Source of the DNA: Pseudomonadota bacterium | GTDB lineage: Bacteria > Pseudomonadota > Gammaproteobacteria > Burkholderiales > Rhodocyclaceae | Assembly: GCA_018261905.1 (NCBI GenBank) | Contig: JAGTRU010000001.1 | Coordinates: forward strand, 470,584-534,583 | Length of the DNA: 64,000 nt | Direction of reading: 5' to 3' | Shown here: positions 35,339 to 44,381 of the stretch, piece by piece | How the letters are laid out: each line of letters opens with the position of its first letter | How positions within the stretch are numbered: the first letter of the stretch is position 1 | Position numbers and translations under genes: made by a program | Notes under the pieces: generated by a model | Told to the model about the DNA's origin: nothing | Databases searched by the model: none | What the model saw: only the letters and a program-made list of their open reading frames with translations

Positions 35339-36541
35339 ATGACCGACCAACTGCTTGCCAACCTGAGCGACGACCTGCCGCTCTCCCGGCGCGACTTTTT
35401 GCGTCTTTCCGCGCTGTTGACCGGTGCGGCGGCGCTGCCCAAACTGGCCTGCGCCGCCAACCCGAACGACCCGGTGCGCATCGGCTACCTGCCGATCACC
35501 GACGCCTCGCCGCTGCTCGTCGCCCACAGCAAGAAGCTGTTCGAGGCGCAGGGCCTGGAAGTCGAAGCGCCCAAGCTGTTCCGCTCCTGGGCACAGATCG
35601 TCGAAGCCTTCATGGCCGGCCAGGTCAATGTCGTGCATCTGCTCTCGCCGATGACGGTCTGGGCGCGCTACGGCAGCAATTTCCCGGCCAAGGTCGTGGC
35701 CTGGAACCACATGTCCGGCTCGGCCCTAACCGTCGCGCCGAACATCCAGAACATCAAGGATCTCGGCGGCAAGAAGGTCGCCGTCCCCTTCTGGTATTCC
35801 GTGCATAACGTCGTGCTGCAGCACCTGCTGCGTGAAAACGGCCTGACCGTCGTCACCAAGCCGGCCGACAGCCTGAAGCCCAACGAAGTCGCCCTCGCCA
35901 TCATGGCCCCGGCCGACATGGGTCCGGCCCTGGCCAACGGTGCCATCGCCGGCTTCATCGTCGCCGAACCCTTCAACGCCGCCGCCGAAACCAACGGCAT
36001 CGGCCGCGTCCTGCGCTTTACCGGCGACGTCTGGCGCGAACATGCGTGCTGCGTCGTCACCATGCACGAGCGCGATCTCAAGGATCGCCCGGAATGGTCG
36101 CAGAAGGTGGTCAATGCCGTGGTGAACGCCCAGCACTGGCTAAAGGACAACCGCAAGGAAGGCGCCCAGATTCTCGCCAAGGATGCGCCGGGCAAATACA
36201 CGCCCTTCCCGCAGGCCGTGCTCGAACGCGTCCTGGTGCCGAACGCCGAGCGCAACCAGCAATACGTCAAGGACGGCGCCATCCGCCACCCGGAATGGAA
36301 GGACGAGCGCATCGAGTATCAACCCTACCCGTTCCCGTCCTACACCGAGCAACTGGTCAAGCTGCTCAAGAACACCCAGGTCGAGGGCGACAACAAGTTC
36401 CTGGCCAGCCTCGACCCGGCCTTCGTCGCCCGCGATCTGGTCGACGACCGCTTCGTCAAGAAGTCCATCGCCGCGCTCGGCGGCCTGAAAGCCTTCGGCC
36501 TGCCGGAGAAGTACACACGTAGCGAAACCCTCGTCGCCTGA
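35339..36541 (+). CDS. ABC transporter substrate-binding protein with Tat signal, NMT1/SsuA-like
   Basis: 400 residues from the ATG at 35339, after AGGAG. The N-terminus has a twin-arginine motif SRRDFLRLSALLTGAAALP, so it is folded before export. The mature part is of the NMT1/SsuA type: VRIGYLPITDASPLLVAHSK, FRSWAQIVEAFMAGQVNVVHL, PFWYSVHNVVLQHLL and ADMGPALANGAIAGFIVAEPF. Homologues bind sulfonates, nitrate or thiamine-precursor-like molecules. It is large for SsuA but similar to NrtA/CmpA-type proteins. Confidence 0.88.
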   Translation: MTDQLLANLSDDLPLSRRDFLRLSALLTGAAALPKLACAANPNDPVRIGYLPITDASPLLVAHSKKLFEAQGLEVEAPKLFRSWAQIVEAFMAGQVNVVHLLSPMTVWARYGSNFPAKVVAWNHMSGSALTVAPNIQNIKDLGGKKVAVPFWYSVHNVVLQHLLRENGLTVVTKPADSLKPNEVALAIMAPADMGPALANGAIAGFIVAEPFNAAAETNGIGRVLRFTGDVWREHACCVVTMHERDLKDRPEWSQKVVNAVVNAQHWLKDNRKEGAQILAKDAPGKYTPFPQAVLERVLVPNAERNQQYVKDGAIRHPEWKDERIEYQPYPFPSYTEQLVKLLKNTQVEGDNKFLASLDPAFVARDLVDDRFVKKSIAALGGLKAFGLPEKYTRSETLVA

Positions 36542-36551
36542 TCGGAAACTC

Positions 36552-37325
36552 ATGTCGCAAACCGTCCGTCCCGCCCCGCTCGTCCAGCACATCGGCTTGC
36601 CGCTGCTCGGGCTCGGCCTGGCCGTCGTCCTCTGGTGGGCGGCGGTGCATTTCCTGGGTGGCCAGTCGCTGCTGGCCGGCAAGTTCTCGCCGGCCAACAC
36701 CTGGGCCGCCGCCCGGGAACTGGCCGGCGGCCCGGATATCTGGCGGCATGCGGCGGCCAGCCTGCAACGCGTCGGCGCCGGCCTGGCCCTCGCGTTGCTG
36801 CTCGGCGTGCCGCTCGGTCTGCTGGTCGGCAGTCTGGCCGGTTTCAACCGGCTGACTTCGATGCTCTTCCAGTTCCTGCGCATGATCTCGCCGCTGTCGT
36901 GGATGCCGGTCGCCGTTATGGTGCTCGGCGTCGGCGAGGCGCCGGTCGTCTTTCTGCTCGCCTGCACGGCGATCTGGCCGATCATCCTCAATGTCGCTGC
37001 CGGCATCGCAGCCATCGACCCGCAGTGGCTGACCCTGGCCGACAGCCTCGGCGCCAGCCGGCGCGAACGCCTCTGGCAGGTCACCGTGCCGGCCATCGCC
37101 ACGCATTTATTGACCGGCATCCGGCTGGCCATCGGGCTGATCTGGGTGGTGCTGGTGCCGGCCGAAATGCTCGGCGTCAATGCCGGGCTCGGCTATTTCA
37201 TTCTCGACACCCGCGACCGCATGGCCTACGGCGAACTGATGGCGACCATCCTGTTCATCGGCCTGCTCGGCTTCGCGCTCGACTGGCTGGTGCGCTGGGC
37301 GCACCGCCGCTGGGCCGGCCTTTAA
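36552..37325 (+). CDS. ABC transporter permease, SsuC/TauC type
   Basis: 257 residues with five to six membrane helices and the coupling loop AAIDPQWLTLADSLGASRRERLWQVTVP in pieces, typical for this importer class. The LSWMPVAVMVLGVGEAPVVFLL segment matches the nitrate/sulfonate permeases. Ten bases after the binding-protein gene. Confidence 0.92.
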   Translation: MSQTVRPAPLVQHIGLPLLGLGLAVVLWWAAVHFLGGQSLLAGKFSPANTWAAARELAGGPDIWRHAAASLQRVGAGLALALLLGVPLGLLVGSLAGFNRLTSMLFQFLRMISPLSWMPVAVMVLGVGEAPVVFLLACTAIWPIILNVAAGIAAIDPQWLTLADSLGASRRERLWQVTVPAIATHLLTGIRLAIGLIWVVLVPAEMLGVNAGLGYFILDTRDRMAYGELMATILFIGLLGFALDWLVRWAHRRWAGL

Positions 37326-37344
37326 TACTTCCAAGGAAAACACC

Positions 37345-38466
37345 ATGACCACCCTCGCTGCCGAAACCACCACCCTGGCGCAACTGATCGAGCGTCAACT
37401 GGCCCCGAAAGTCACCGCCATCGACCTTGAAGGCGAATACCCGGAAGACTTCCTGCGCGCCCTCGGCCAGTTCGGCGGCTTTGCCGGCGTCGTCAGCCCG
37501 GAATACGGCGGCAGCGGCAAGGGCATCAGCGACACCATCGCCACCATGGCCCAGGTCGGCGAAAGCTGCCTGTCCACGGCCTTTCTGGTCTGGTGCCAGA
37601 CGGCCTGCGCGCGCTACCTGCAACTTTCCGACAACGCGGCGCTCAAGGCTGAATTCCTGCCCGCCCTGGCAAGCGGCCGGCAACTGGGCGGCACCGGCCT
37701 CTCCAACACTTTCAAATCGTGCTGCGAGATCGAGCGCTTCCTGCTCTCGGCCAAGCGCGTCGATGGCGGCTACGAGGTCAATGGCACCCTGCCCTGGGTC
37801 TCCAACCTCGGCGACGAGCATGTCTTCGTTACCGGCAGCCCTGTCGATGGCGACGGTCGCCTGGTGTTCTTCGCCGCGCGTTGCGACCAGCCCGGTTTCA
37901 AGCTGGTCGATGGTGTCGATTTCACGGCCCTCGAAGGCACGCGCACGCTGGCCTGCCAGTTCCGCAAGGTACACATCGCCGACGCCCGCGTCCTGGCCCA
38001 TCCGGACGACTCCACCGAATACCTGGCGCGCATCCAGCCCGGCATGATCCTGGCGCAACTCGGCATGGGCCTCGGCCTGATCCGCGACTGCATCCGGCTC
38101 ATCGAGCGGGTCGGCAAGACGCACCAGCATATCAATTGCTACGAAGATGATCAGGCCGACGAATTGAGCGCCGCGCTGGCCGGCGCCGAAACCGAAACCT
38201 TCCGCCTGGCGGCCCGGCTCGATGCCGGCGTCCCGCCGGAGGAGCGCGCCGCCGTCTTTACCGAAATCCTGAAACTGCGCCTGGCCGGCGGCGAGCTGTC
38301 GCTACGCGCGGCCAACGCCGCCATGCTCCACCAGGGCGCCCGCGGCTACCTGCGTACGGCGACCGCCCAACGCCGCCTGCGCGAGGCCTATTTCATCGCC
38401 ATCGTGACGCCGGCGCTGAAGCATCTGCGGCGGGAAATTGCGCGACGGGAGGCGGCAGTAAACTAA
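37345..38466 (+). CDS. Acyl-CoA dehydrogenase-family flavoprotein
   Basis: 373 residues. N-terminal helical domain with FGGFAGVVSPEYGGSGKG, central beta domain with LGGTGLSNTFKS and LACQFRKVHIADARVLA, C-terminal helical bundle. Paralogues of this family act as acyl-CoA dehydrogenases or as flavin monooxygenases on sulfur compounds (DszC, SfnB). The usual catalytic Glu of acyl-CoA dehydrogenases cannot be pointed out with certainty. The ABC importer of sulfonate type just upstream makes an oxidative step on an imported compound plausible. Short 19-base gap after the permease. Confidence 0.82.
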   Translation: MTTLAAETTTLAQLIERQLAPKVTAIDLEGEYPEDFLRALGQFGGFAGVVSPEYGGSGKGISDTIATMAQVGESCLSTAFLVWCQTACARYLQLSDNAALKAEFLPALASGRQLGGTGLSNTFKSCCEIERFLLSAKRVDGGYEVNGTLPWVSNLGDEHVFVTGSPVDGDGRLVFFAARCDQPGFKLVDGVDFTALEGTRTLACQFRKVHIADARVLAHPDDSTEYLARIQPGMILAQLGMGLGLIRDCIRLIERVGKTHQHINCYEDDQADELSAALAGAETETFRLAARLDAGVPPEERAAVFTEILKLRLAGGELSLRAANAAMLHQGARGYLRTATAQRRLREAYFIAIVTPALKHLRREIARREAAVN

Positions 38467-38524
38467 GCGCAGCGGAGTGCTATCGGATGCTCAGAATTTG
38501 GGAAATCAACCGTTTTACCCGGGC

Positions 38525-39484
38525 TTAAGTATCGGCAGCATTGGCTATGGCATGAGCCCGACTTGAACGAGAGGGATGGCGCGCATAGGCGCGCTCGCCA
38601 AGCTTTTGCGTTAGCGGCCAGAGAAATGCGTACCAAGGAACAGGCAGTGCCCAGCGACCATAGGCTTTGGGTGGACGGCTGGCTTTTCGCGCCGGATCGA
38701 GAGTTACCGTGGCGAGCGCAATGCCTTCTTCCGCGCCAAGCTGAACCAGAAGCGATCCATTCGCGTCCGCTACCGCCGAAAGGCCGGGGAAACGGGTGTT
38801 CTGTGCGGGGAAGCCACCGGGCAGCGGTGTGACCAGCGGGCCACAACGGTTTGCCATGACCACCGGAACGCCGAGCGCCTGGGCGCAGAAGGCCGTACTG
38901 CCCTGCAGCATGCAATCGAAAGCCACGGCGTCTTTCCGACGCATCGGGAAGGCCGGCGTCGGGGTGCCTGCCGCAGTAGGCTGGATGACAATATCGACCG
39001 ATGCCTGATGTAATTCGGCGATGCGCTCGTAGAGCAGGTTTTCGTAACAAATACCAACCCCGATGCGACCGATCTCGGTATCGATGTAGTGCGCATCGTT
39101 GCCGCCCCGGAAGAAATACGCCTCGACCGAAGCTGGCGGCGACTTCCTGACCCGACCGGCGATGCTGCCTTGCGGCGTGGCCAGGACAAAACTGTTGAAG
39201 AAGTCGGCGCCGTCTGCCTCCGCATAGCTCATGCCGAGAAAAATACCAAAGCGCTGAGCGGTTTGTTTGAGCCATGTGACGCTCGGGCCGTTCGCTTTTT
39301 CGGCGGTATTCCAAATGTCTTCCGTCAGCACATAGCCGCCCGGCATCAATTCCGGCAAGAGGACCAACTCCGCCCTCTGGGCAACGGCCTGTTCGATATA
39401 TTTTTCGGCATGCGCCAGGTTTTCCTTGGTGCGCAGCGGATTACAGCAAATCTGGATGGCGGCGACGGTGAGAGTGCGCGGCAT
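38525..39484 (-). CDS. Carbon-nitrogen hydrolase (nitrilase superfamily)
   Basis: 319 residues from the ATG at 39484 (MPRTLTVAAIQ). The triad is complete: Glu45 in LLPELMPGGY, Lys114 in VRKSPPA, Cys146 in GICYENL. These enzymes hydrolyse amides, nitriles or N-carbamoyl groups; the substrate cannot be named, though the arrangement is closer to N-carbamoylputrescine amidase/aliphatic amidase relatives than to true nitrilases. It lies after the glycosyltransferase gene on the same strand with a 65-base gap, and converges with the acyl-CoA-dehydrogenase gene. Confidence 0.88.
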   Translation of the reverse strand: MPRTLTVAAIQICCNPLRTKENLAHAEKYIEQAVAQRAELVLLPELMPGGYVLTEDIWNTAEKANGPSVTWLKQTAQRFGIFLGMSYAEADGADFFNSFVLATPQGSIAGRVRKSPPASVEAYFFRGGNDAHYIDTEIGRIGVGICYENLLYERIAELHQASVDIVIQPTAAGTPTPAFPMRRKDAVAFDCMLQGSTAFCAQALGVPVVMANRCGPLVTPLPGGFPAQNTRFPGLSAVADANGSLLVQLGAEEGIALATVTLDPARKASRPPKAYGRWALPVPWYAFLWPLTQKLGERAYARHPSRSSRAHAIANAADT

Positions 39485-39549
39485 GATGGATAAGACTCCT
39501 GACGAAGCGGCCGTAGAAAAGCATCTACTCCCGCGGTGGGACATATTGT

Positions 39550-40848
39550 TCACAATGCAAGCGCGACGGCTTTCCCGGCCAGCGCTTCGATATGGTCGGC
39601 CGCGCGGCTTACGCCGTCTTCTTCGGCCATCTGTTTACCCAGCGTTTCCGCTTGTCGTCGGTAGCGCTCTTCAAACAACAGATCACGCAGCAGGGGCAAG
39701 GCCGTATCGACGCGGTATTTTTCCCGGGGGAGTGTCTGGCCAAGACCGAGGCGCTGGATTCTGAGTCCGTTATCCGGCTGATCGAAACCGAAGGGCACCA
39801 CCAGCATGGGCCGCTGGGCGCGCATGGCTTGTGCCAGCGTACCGATGCCACCCTGATGCACGATGACGCTGGCGCCGGCAAAGAGCTTGTCGTAGGCCAC
39901 GTAGGGAATGGCCAGGATGTCGTCGCCCGGGGGAATATCCTTGATCTGGTCGGCATGCTGCCCATAGACCAGCACGGCACGCTGGCCGAGTTGGCGCGCG
40001 ACGCTGGCGCTGGTGGCATAGAAATCGCTGGCAATATTGACGGCCGATGAGCCGAGGGCAAACACCATGGGCGGTGCACCGGCCGCCAGGAAGGCCTCGA
40101 TCTGCTGCTCCGCTGAAACATCGCCCGCACTCGTCGAAAAGTACGGGAAACCCGTCATCCGGGTCTGACTCGGCCAGTCCGGCTGGGCTTCGGCAAATCC
40201 GGAGGGAAACATCGCCAGCGTTCCATCGGGCGAATACTGCCCAGCAAACAAGGGATGTCCGGCCGGTGGCGGCAAATGCAGTTCCCGGCACAATTCATGA
40301 AGCGGCTTGGTCCAGCCCAGGGTTGCGCGCTTGAGCAAGGCAAAAGCCCCCCGGTAAAGAGCCGGACTGAAGCGGTGCAGCTTGATCATCCAGGGGGCGG
40401 GCGTCATGATCGGCGGATCGTAGGTCGAGAGCAGAAACATCGGGGCCAGTACGGTCGACAGCCAGGGCACCGCGCGTTCGCGACAGGCAATCGGCGTCGC
40501 GAACGCGAGCGGATTGCTGATCACCACATCGGCATCGGCAAGTGCCGCGCGGGTATCGAGAAAGGTTTCGCGTATCTGCGCCATCATTTCTGCGGTGATG
40601 ACCTTGCCGCCCCGTACGGGATCGAAAAACGAGGTCAGGAGGCGGCGCACCGACTCCGGCGTGGTGTAGCGATCCAGCCCGCAGCGCAAATGAGTGAAGC
40701 GGATCGACTCCGCCTCGATCTGCTGTTGATACAAAGCCGTGCTGCCAACCGTTACCTGATGGCCGCGCGCTTGCAAGGCCTTGGCGACGGCCAGGTAAGG
40801 GAACAGGTCGCCCAGCGAACCGAAACAGGTAAAAAGTATGCGCGCCAT
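39550..40848 (-). CDS. UGT-type glycosyltransferase (GT1 family)
   Basis: 432 residues from the ATG at 40848. N-terminal half has the GT-B start ARILFTCFGSLGDLFPYLAVAKALQARGH; C-terminal nucleotide-sugar site HQGGIGTLAQAMRAQRPMLV-VPFGFDQPDN, the UGT signature. The family includes rhamnosyl- and macrolide glycosyltransferases acting on lipids or small aromatic acceptors. Directly follows a tetR gene by 13 bases, so it is probably repressed by that regulator and may modify or detoxify a compound sensed by it. Confidence 0.9.
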   Translation of the reverse strand: MARILFTCFGSLGDLFPYLAVAKALQARGHQVTVGSTALYQQQIEAESIRFTHLRCGLDRYTTPESVRRLLTSFFDPVRGGKVITAEMMAQIRETFLDTRAALADADVVISNPLAFATPIACRERAVPWLSTVLAPMFLLSTYDPPIMTPAPWMIKLHRFSPALYRGAFALLKRATLGWTKPLHELCRELHLPPPAGHPLFAGQYSPDGTLAMFPSGFAEAQPDWPSQTRMTGFPYFSTSAGDVSAEQQIEAFLAAGAPPMVFALGSSAVNIASDFYATSASVARQLGQRAVLVYGQHADQIKDIPPGDDILAIPYVAYDKLFAGASVIVHQGGIGTLAQAMRAQRPMLVVPFGFDQPDNGLRIQRLGLGQTLPREKYRVDTALPLLRDLLFEERYRRQAETLGKQMAEEDGVSRAADHIEALAGKAVALAL

Positions 40849-40861
40849 GTCGTTTTCCCGG

Positions 40862-41476
40862 TCAATGCGCGCTACCGGCGCCGTCCATGAAGCAGGCAAC
40901 GGCCTCGGTCAGTCGCTCCTCCAGGGCATACAGCCCCGGGTTGGAGAACCAGATCAGGCAAATGCCGGCGAAAATCAGTTGTACCTGCCAGGCCAGTTGT
41001 TCGGCAGAGATGTCGAGGCGGACATCTCCTGATGCCTGCCCCTGCTGCATGACGGCACTCAGGAACGTGGTGAAATCGTTAGCCAGTTCCGCCTTGTCTT
41101 CCAGTTGGCGGCCAAGTTGCTGAAACTGGTAGCTGAAATGCATGCGGGCGAGCTCAGTGTCGGATCTTAATCCGGCACAGGCATCGAGAAATACCGCCGA
41201 GAGCCGAGTGCGCGTGTCGGGATAGGCCTGCAACAACGCCGGCAACATCGCCACCTTCTCGCGCACATTGCCCAGCCAATAGGCATTGGCGATGGCCTCC
41301 TTGTTCGGAAAATAGCGATACAGCGTTCGTTTGGTGATGCCGGCAACTTCGGCAACCGCCTCCATCGTGGTGGCATCAACGCCCCTCTCCCGGAAAAGCT
41401 GGAGCGCACATTGCACCACCCTGGCCTGAATATTCGCCTTGTTGCTTTCGCGAGCAGAGAGAGAAACGTGGTTCAT
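40862..41476 (-). CDS. TetR-family transcriptional regulator
   Basis: 204 residues from the ATG at 41476, which has GGGTGG before it; longer in-frame starts have none. N-terminal helix-turn-helix: ALQLFRERGVDATTMEAVAEVAGITKRTLYRYFPNKEAI in pieces, then an all-helical ligand domain. The perfect palindrome at 41494-41508, just upstream of the start, is its probable operator, implying autorepression together with the glycosyltransferase. Confidence 0.93.
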   Translation of the reverse strand: MNHVSLSARESNKANIQARVVQCALQLFRERGVDATTMEAVAEVAGITKRTLYRYFPNKEAIANAYWLGNVREKVAMLPALLQAYPDTRTRLSAVFLDACAGLRSDTELARMHFSYQFQQLGRQLEDKAELANDFTTFLSAVMQQGQASGDVRLDISAEQLAWQVQLIFAGICLIWFSNPGLYALEERLTEAVACFMDGAGSAH

Positions 41477-41493
41477 GTTGCCACCCATAAAAT

Positions 41494-41508
41494 GTATACG
41501 TCGTATAC
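41494..41508. promoter_or_regulatory. Palindromic operator for the TetR regulator
   Basis: GTATACGTCGTATAC: two 7-base arms around a central T, perfect symmetry, 18 bases before the tetR ATG. A TTGAAA lies just upstream on the minus strand, so a repressor bound here would cover the promoter spacer. Confidence 0.7.
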
Positions 41509-41729
41509 TATTTTCAAAGGTGCTGTTTGGCAATACGGTCCTGAGACATGTGTGTCGCGTTTCCCGGAGGAGGAAGGAATGATCGCGAGGAGCAGAGGAT
41601 TCATTCCGAAGACGCCAAAGCAGCGAGCCGCAACCTCCGCCAAACCCTATAAGCACATAACAATTTCATCCTTCCCCGCCCTCGCCGCTGCCCTGAAAAT
41701 CGCTGCAAACAACCGAAGGACAGCGTTTC

Positions 41730-43076
41730 ATGGCAACGACACAAACCACCCCGCTCGACCGCCCCTACTGGGATGAAAAGCTCGAAACCCAGACACGCGC
41801 CGACTGGGATGCGCTCAAGCTCGATCTGCTGCAAAAACACCTGCAGCACGCCTACGCCAATTCACCGTACTACAAGGCCAGTTTCGACGCAGCCGGCGTG
41901 CATCCCAATGATGTCAAGTCACTGGCCGACATCCGCCGCTTTCCGTTCATCGAAAAGAAGGTGCTGCGCGAACGCCAGGAGGCCCTGCCGCCCTTCGGCG
42001 ATCTGGTCGCCGTGCCGGAACGTGACATCGTTTACATCTCGGCCTCGAGCGGTTCGACCGGCGTGCCCACCGCCTCGCCGTTCACGGCGCAAGACTTTGA
42101 AGACTGGATGGACTACGAGGCCCGCCAATTCTGGTCGTCCGGCCTGCGGCCCGAGGATCGCTACTGCCATTCGCTGAATTTCTCGCTGTTCGTCGGTGGC
42201 CCCTGCGTGCTCGGCGCGCAGAAGCTCGGCGCGCTGTCCATCCACGCCGGCACCGTGCCCTCGGAACGCCTGCTCGCCATCGCCAAACAATTCCAGGCCA
42301 CGGCGATCTGGACGACGCCGTCCTATGCCTGGTATCTCGGCGAAACGGCGGTCAAGGAAGGCATCGATCCGAAGAAGGATCTCGCCATCAAGCGCATTTT
42401 CGTCGCGGGCGAACCCGGCGGCTCGATCCCCGAAACCCGGCAGCGCATCGAGGCGCTGTGGGGCGCCAAGGTTTATGACTATTACGGTCTCTCGGACATT
42501 TTCGGCTCCTGCGCCGGCATGTGCGAGGAACAGCACGGCCTGCACTGGGCCGAGGACCACATCCTCGTCGAGGTACTCGATCCGGACACCCAGGAACCGG
42601 TTGCCGAGGGCGAACGCGGCGAACTCGTCCTGACCACGCTGAAGAAATCGGCACGGCCGATGATCCGCTTCCGGACCGGCGACATCGTTTCCTTCACCAA
42701 CGAAGCCTGCGCCTGCGGCCGCACCTCGCAGCGCATGCTCGGCACGCACGGCCGCCTCGACGACATGCTGATCATCAAGGGCGTGAACATCTTCCCCAGC
42801 GACATCGAGGCCATCGCCCGCAAGGACCATGACCTGACCGGCGAGTACAAGCTGATTGTCGAACGCGAAAACCATCTCGACCAGTTGACGGTCGAAATCG
42901 AACGCGCCGCCGCCGATCCCGCCTTGGATGCCGAACTGGCCAAGCGTTTCGCCGGCCATCTGAAGTCGATTACCGGCGTCACCGCCAAAATCGTCATCCT
43001 GCCGCCCGACACCCTGCCCCGCGCCACGCACAAGGCCAAGCACGTCGAAGACCGGCGCACGGGCGTCTGGTCATAA
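41730..43076 (+). CDS. Phenylacetate-CoA ligase-like AMP-forming ligase (PaaK family)
   Basis: 448 residues. Adenylate-forming enzyme that activates a carboxylate to its CoA thioester. Family motifs: P-loop SASSGSTGVPTASP, VAGEPGGSIPETRQ, YDYYGLSDIFG, FRTGDIVS, a Cys-rich CACGRTSQRMLG and GRLDDMLIIKGVNIFPSDIE, all as in PaaK. Substrate is likely an aromatic or phenylacetate-like acid but cannot be fixed. AAGGA precedes the ATG. Followed after 13 bases by a small hydrolase gene. Confidence 0.9.
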   Translation: MATTQTTPLDRPYWDEKLETQTRADWDALKLDLLQKHLQHAYANSPYYKASFDAAGVHPNDVKSLADIRRFPFIEKKVLRERQEALPPFGDLVAVPERDIVYISASSGSTGVPTASPFTAQDFEDWMDYEARQFWSSGLRPEDRYCHSLNFSLFVGGPCVLGAQKLGALSIHAGTVPSERLLAIAKQFQATAIWTTPSYAWYLGETAVKEGIDPKKDLAIKRIFVAGEPGGSIPETRQRIEALWGAKVYDYYGLSDIFGSCAGMCEEQHGLHWAEDHILVEVLDPDTQEPVAEGERGELVLTTLKKSARPMIRFRTGDIVSFTNEACACGRTSQRMLGTHGRLDDMLIIKGVNIFPSDIEAIARKDHDLTGEYKLIVERENHLDQLTVEIERAAADPALDAELAKRFAGHLKSITGVTAKIVILPPDTLPRATHKAKHVEDRRTGVWS

Positions 43077-43089
43077 GAATGGAGCAATC

Positions 43090-43617
43090 ATGGAACAGGT
43101 GCTGATCGTGCCGGGCCTGCGCAACAGCGGGCCGACGCACTGGCAAAGCTGGTTCGAAAGCATTTTGCCGAACACCCGGCGCGTCGAACAGGCCGACTGG
43201 GAACGCACTTGTCTTTCCGACTGGGCCGCCCGTGTGCGGGAAGCCATCGACGCTTCGCCCGGGCCGCTGTGGATCGTCGCCCACAGCTTCGGCTGCCTTG
43301 CCTCGGTGACGGCCGCCTTTACCCGCCCGGAGCGCATTCGCGGCGCCCTGCTGGTCGCCCCGGCCGACCCCGAGCGTTTCGGCGAGCCGGTCGCCCTGCT
43401 TGAAGAAAAGCTGGCTTTCCCCAGCCTGGTCGTCGCCAGCAGCAATGATCCCTGGGTTAAGAGCGAGGCCGCCGAATACTGGGCCGGGCAATGGGGCAGC
43501 GCCTACCTGAACATCGGCGCCGCCGGACACATCAATGTCGATTCCGGCCATGGCCCATGGCCGCAGGGCCGGGAATTGTTCGAGGAATTCCGAAAGCAGA
43601 CGGCGGCGCGGCGCTAA
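43090..43617 (+). CDS. RBBP9/YdeN-type serine hydrolase
   Basis: 175 residues. Alpha/beta hydrolase with the start VLIVPGLRNSGPTHWQSWFE that marks the RBBP9 group, nucleophile Ser in AHSFGCL, acid in SSNDPWV and His in GAAGHINVDSG. Esterase-type activity is expected on an unknown substrate. Probably co-transcribed with the CoA ligase. Its stop overlaps that of the opposing hydrolase gene by 4 bases. Confidence 0.88.
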   Translation: MEQVLIVPGLRNSGPTHWQSWFESILPNTRRVEQADWERTCLSDWAARVREAIDASPGPLWIVAHSFGCLASVTAAFTRPERIRGALLVAPADPERFGEPVALLEEKLAFPSLVVASSNDPWVKSEAAEYWAGQWGSAYLNIGAAGHINVDSGHGPWPQGRELFEEFRKQTAARR

Positions 43618-44381
43618 CCGCCGCCATCCGGCCGCTGCGCCAACCACTCGCCGACCTGCCGGGCAACCCAGCAGCCGTCGTCGAGCGGCAGATCGTGCCC
43701 GGCCGTCGGGTGCTCGGCATAGGGGGTTTGCCAGAACAGGGCCAGACGACGGGAGCAGGAAACATCGACCAACTGGTCGTGCTGGGCGCCGAGCAACAGC
43801 AGCGGAGGGGACGGTCGGTGCAGCGGGGCACGGAAGCGGGCCGCGGCGAGCAATTGCCGAAAGGCGTTACCGCGGGAAACCGGATGCTCCTGGCGACTGG
43901 CGATCCAATCGCGCAATACCTTTTCCGGGAATTCCGGGTGACGGGTGGTCAATTGCCGGATGGTGCCTTCCCAATCGGCGGCGCCCCCACCCTGCAGCGC
44001 CAGCTTCAACAGCCGCCAGGCGGCGCCGGGTTTGAGGCGCCGATAGAAGGGGCTGAAAGGGCGCAGGCTGGTATTGATCAAGACGCCGCCGGAAATTTCT
44101 TCCGGGTAGCGGCTGGCCCAGGCGACGGCAACCATCGCCCCGAGCGACATGGCCAGTAGATGGTAAGGCGGCGCAATACCAAGCTGGCCCAATTGAGCGC
44201 GAAAACTCTCGACCATCGCCTCGACCCGCGCCGGGCTGGCTTCGGCATAACGCGCCCCATTGCCCGGCAGATCGGGGGTATACACCTGCGCGGCGGGAAT
44301 CTGCCGCCGGAAGACTTCCGGGAAGCTGCCCCAGTGCCGGCTTTCGCGCGTCAAACCGCGCAGGAATATCCAGCGACTCAC
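43614..44381 (-). CDS. Alpha/beta-fold hydrolase
   Basis: 255 residues. The GTG at 44381 overlaps the stop of the M14 gene (GTGA) and has GGAAAGG in front, so translation is coupled; the open frame extends much further upstream but only as a shadow of that gene. Features: oxyanion region WIFLRGLTRESRHWG, TPDLPGNGAR, nucleophile Ser in AMSLGAM, and a C-terminal PTAGHDLPLDDG His. Carboxylesterase or lipase-like; substrate unknown. Confidence 0.85.
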   Translation of the reverse strand: MSRWIFLRGLTRESRHWGSFPEVFRRQIPAAQVYTPDLPGNGARYAEASPARVEAMVESFRAQLGQLGIAPPYHLLAMSLGAMVAVAWASRYPEEISGGVLINTSLRPFSPFYRRLKPGAAWRLLKLALQGGGAADWEGTIRQLTTRHPEFPEKVLRDWIASRQEHPVSRGNAFRQLLAAARFRAPLHRPSPPLLLLGAQHDQLVDVSCSRRLALFWQTPYAEHPTAGHDLPLDDGCWVARQVGEWLAQRPDGGG

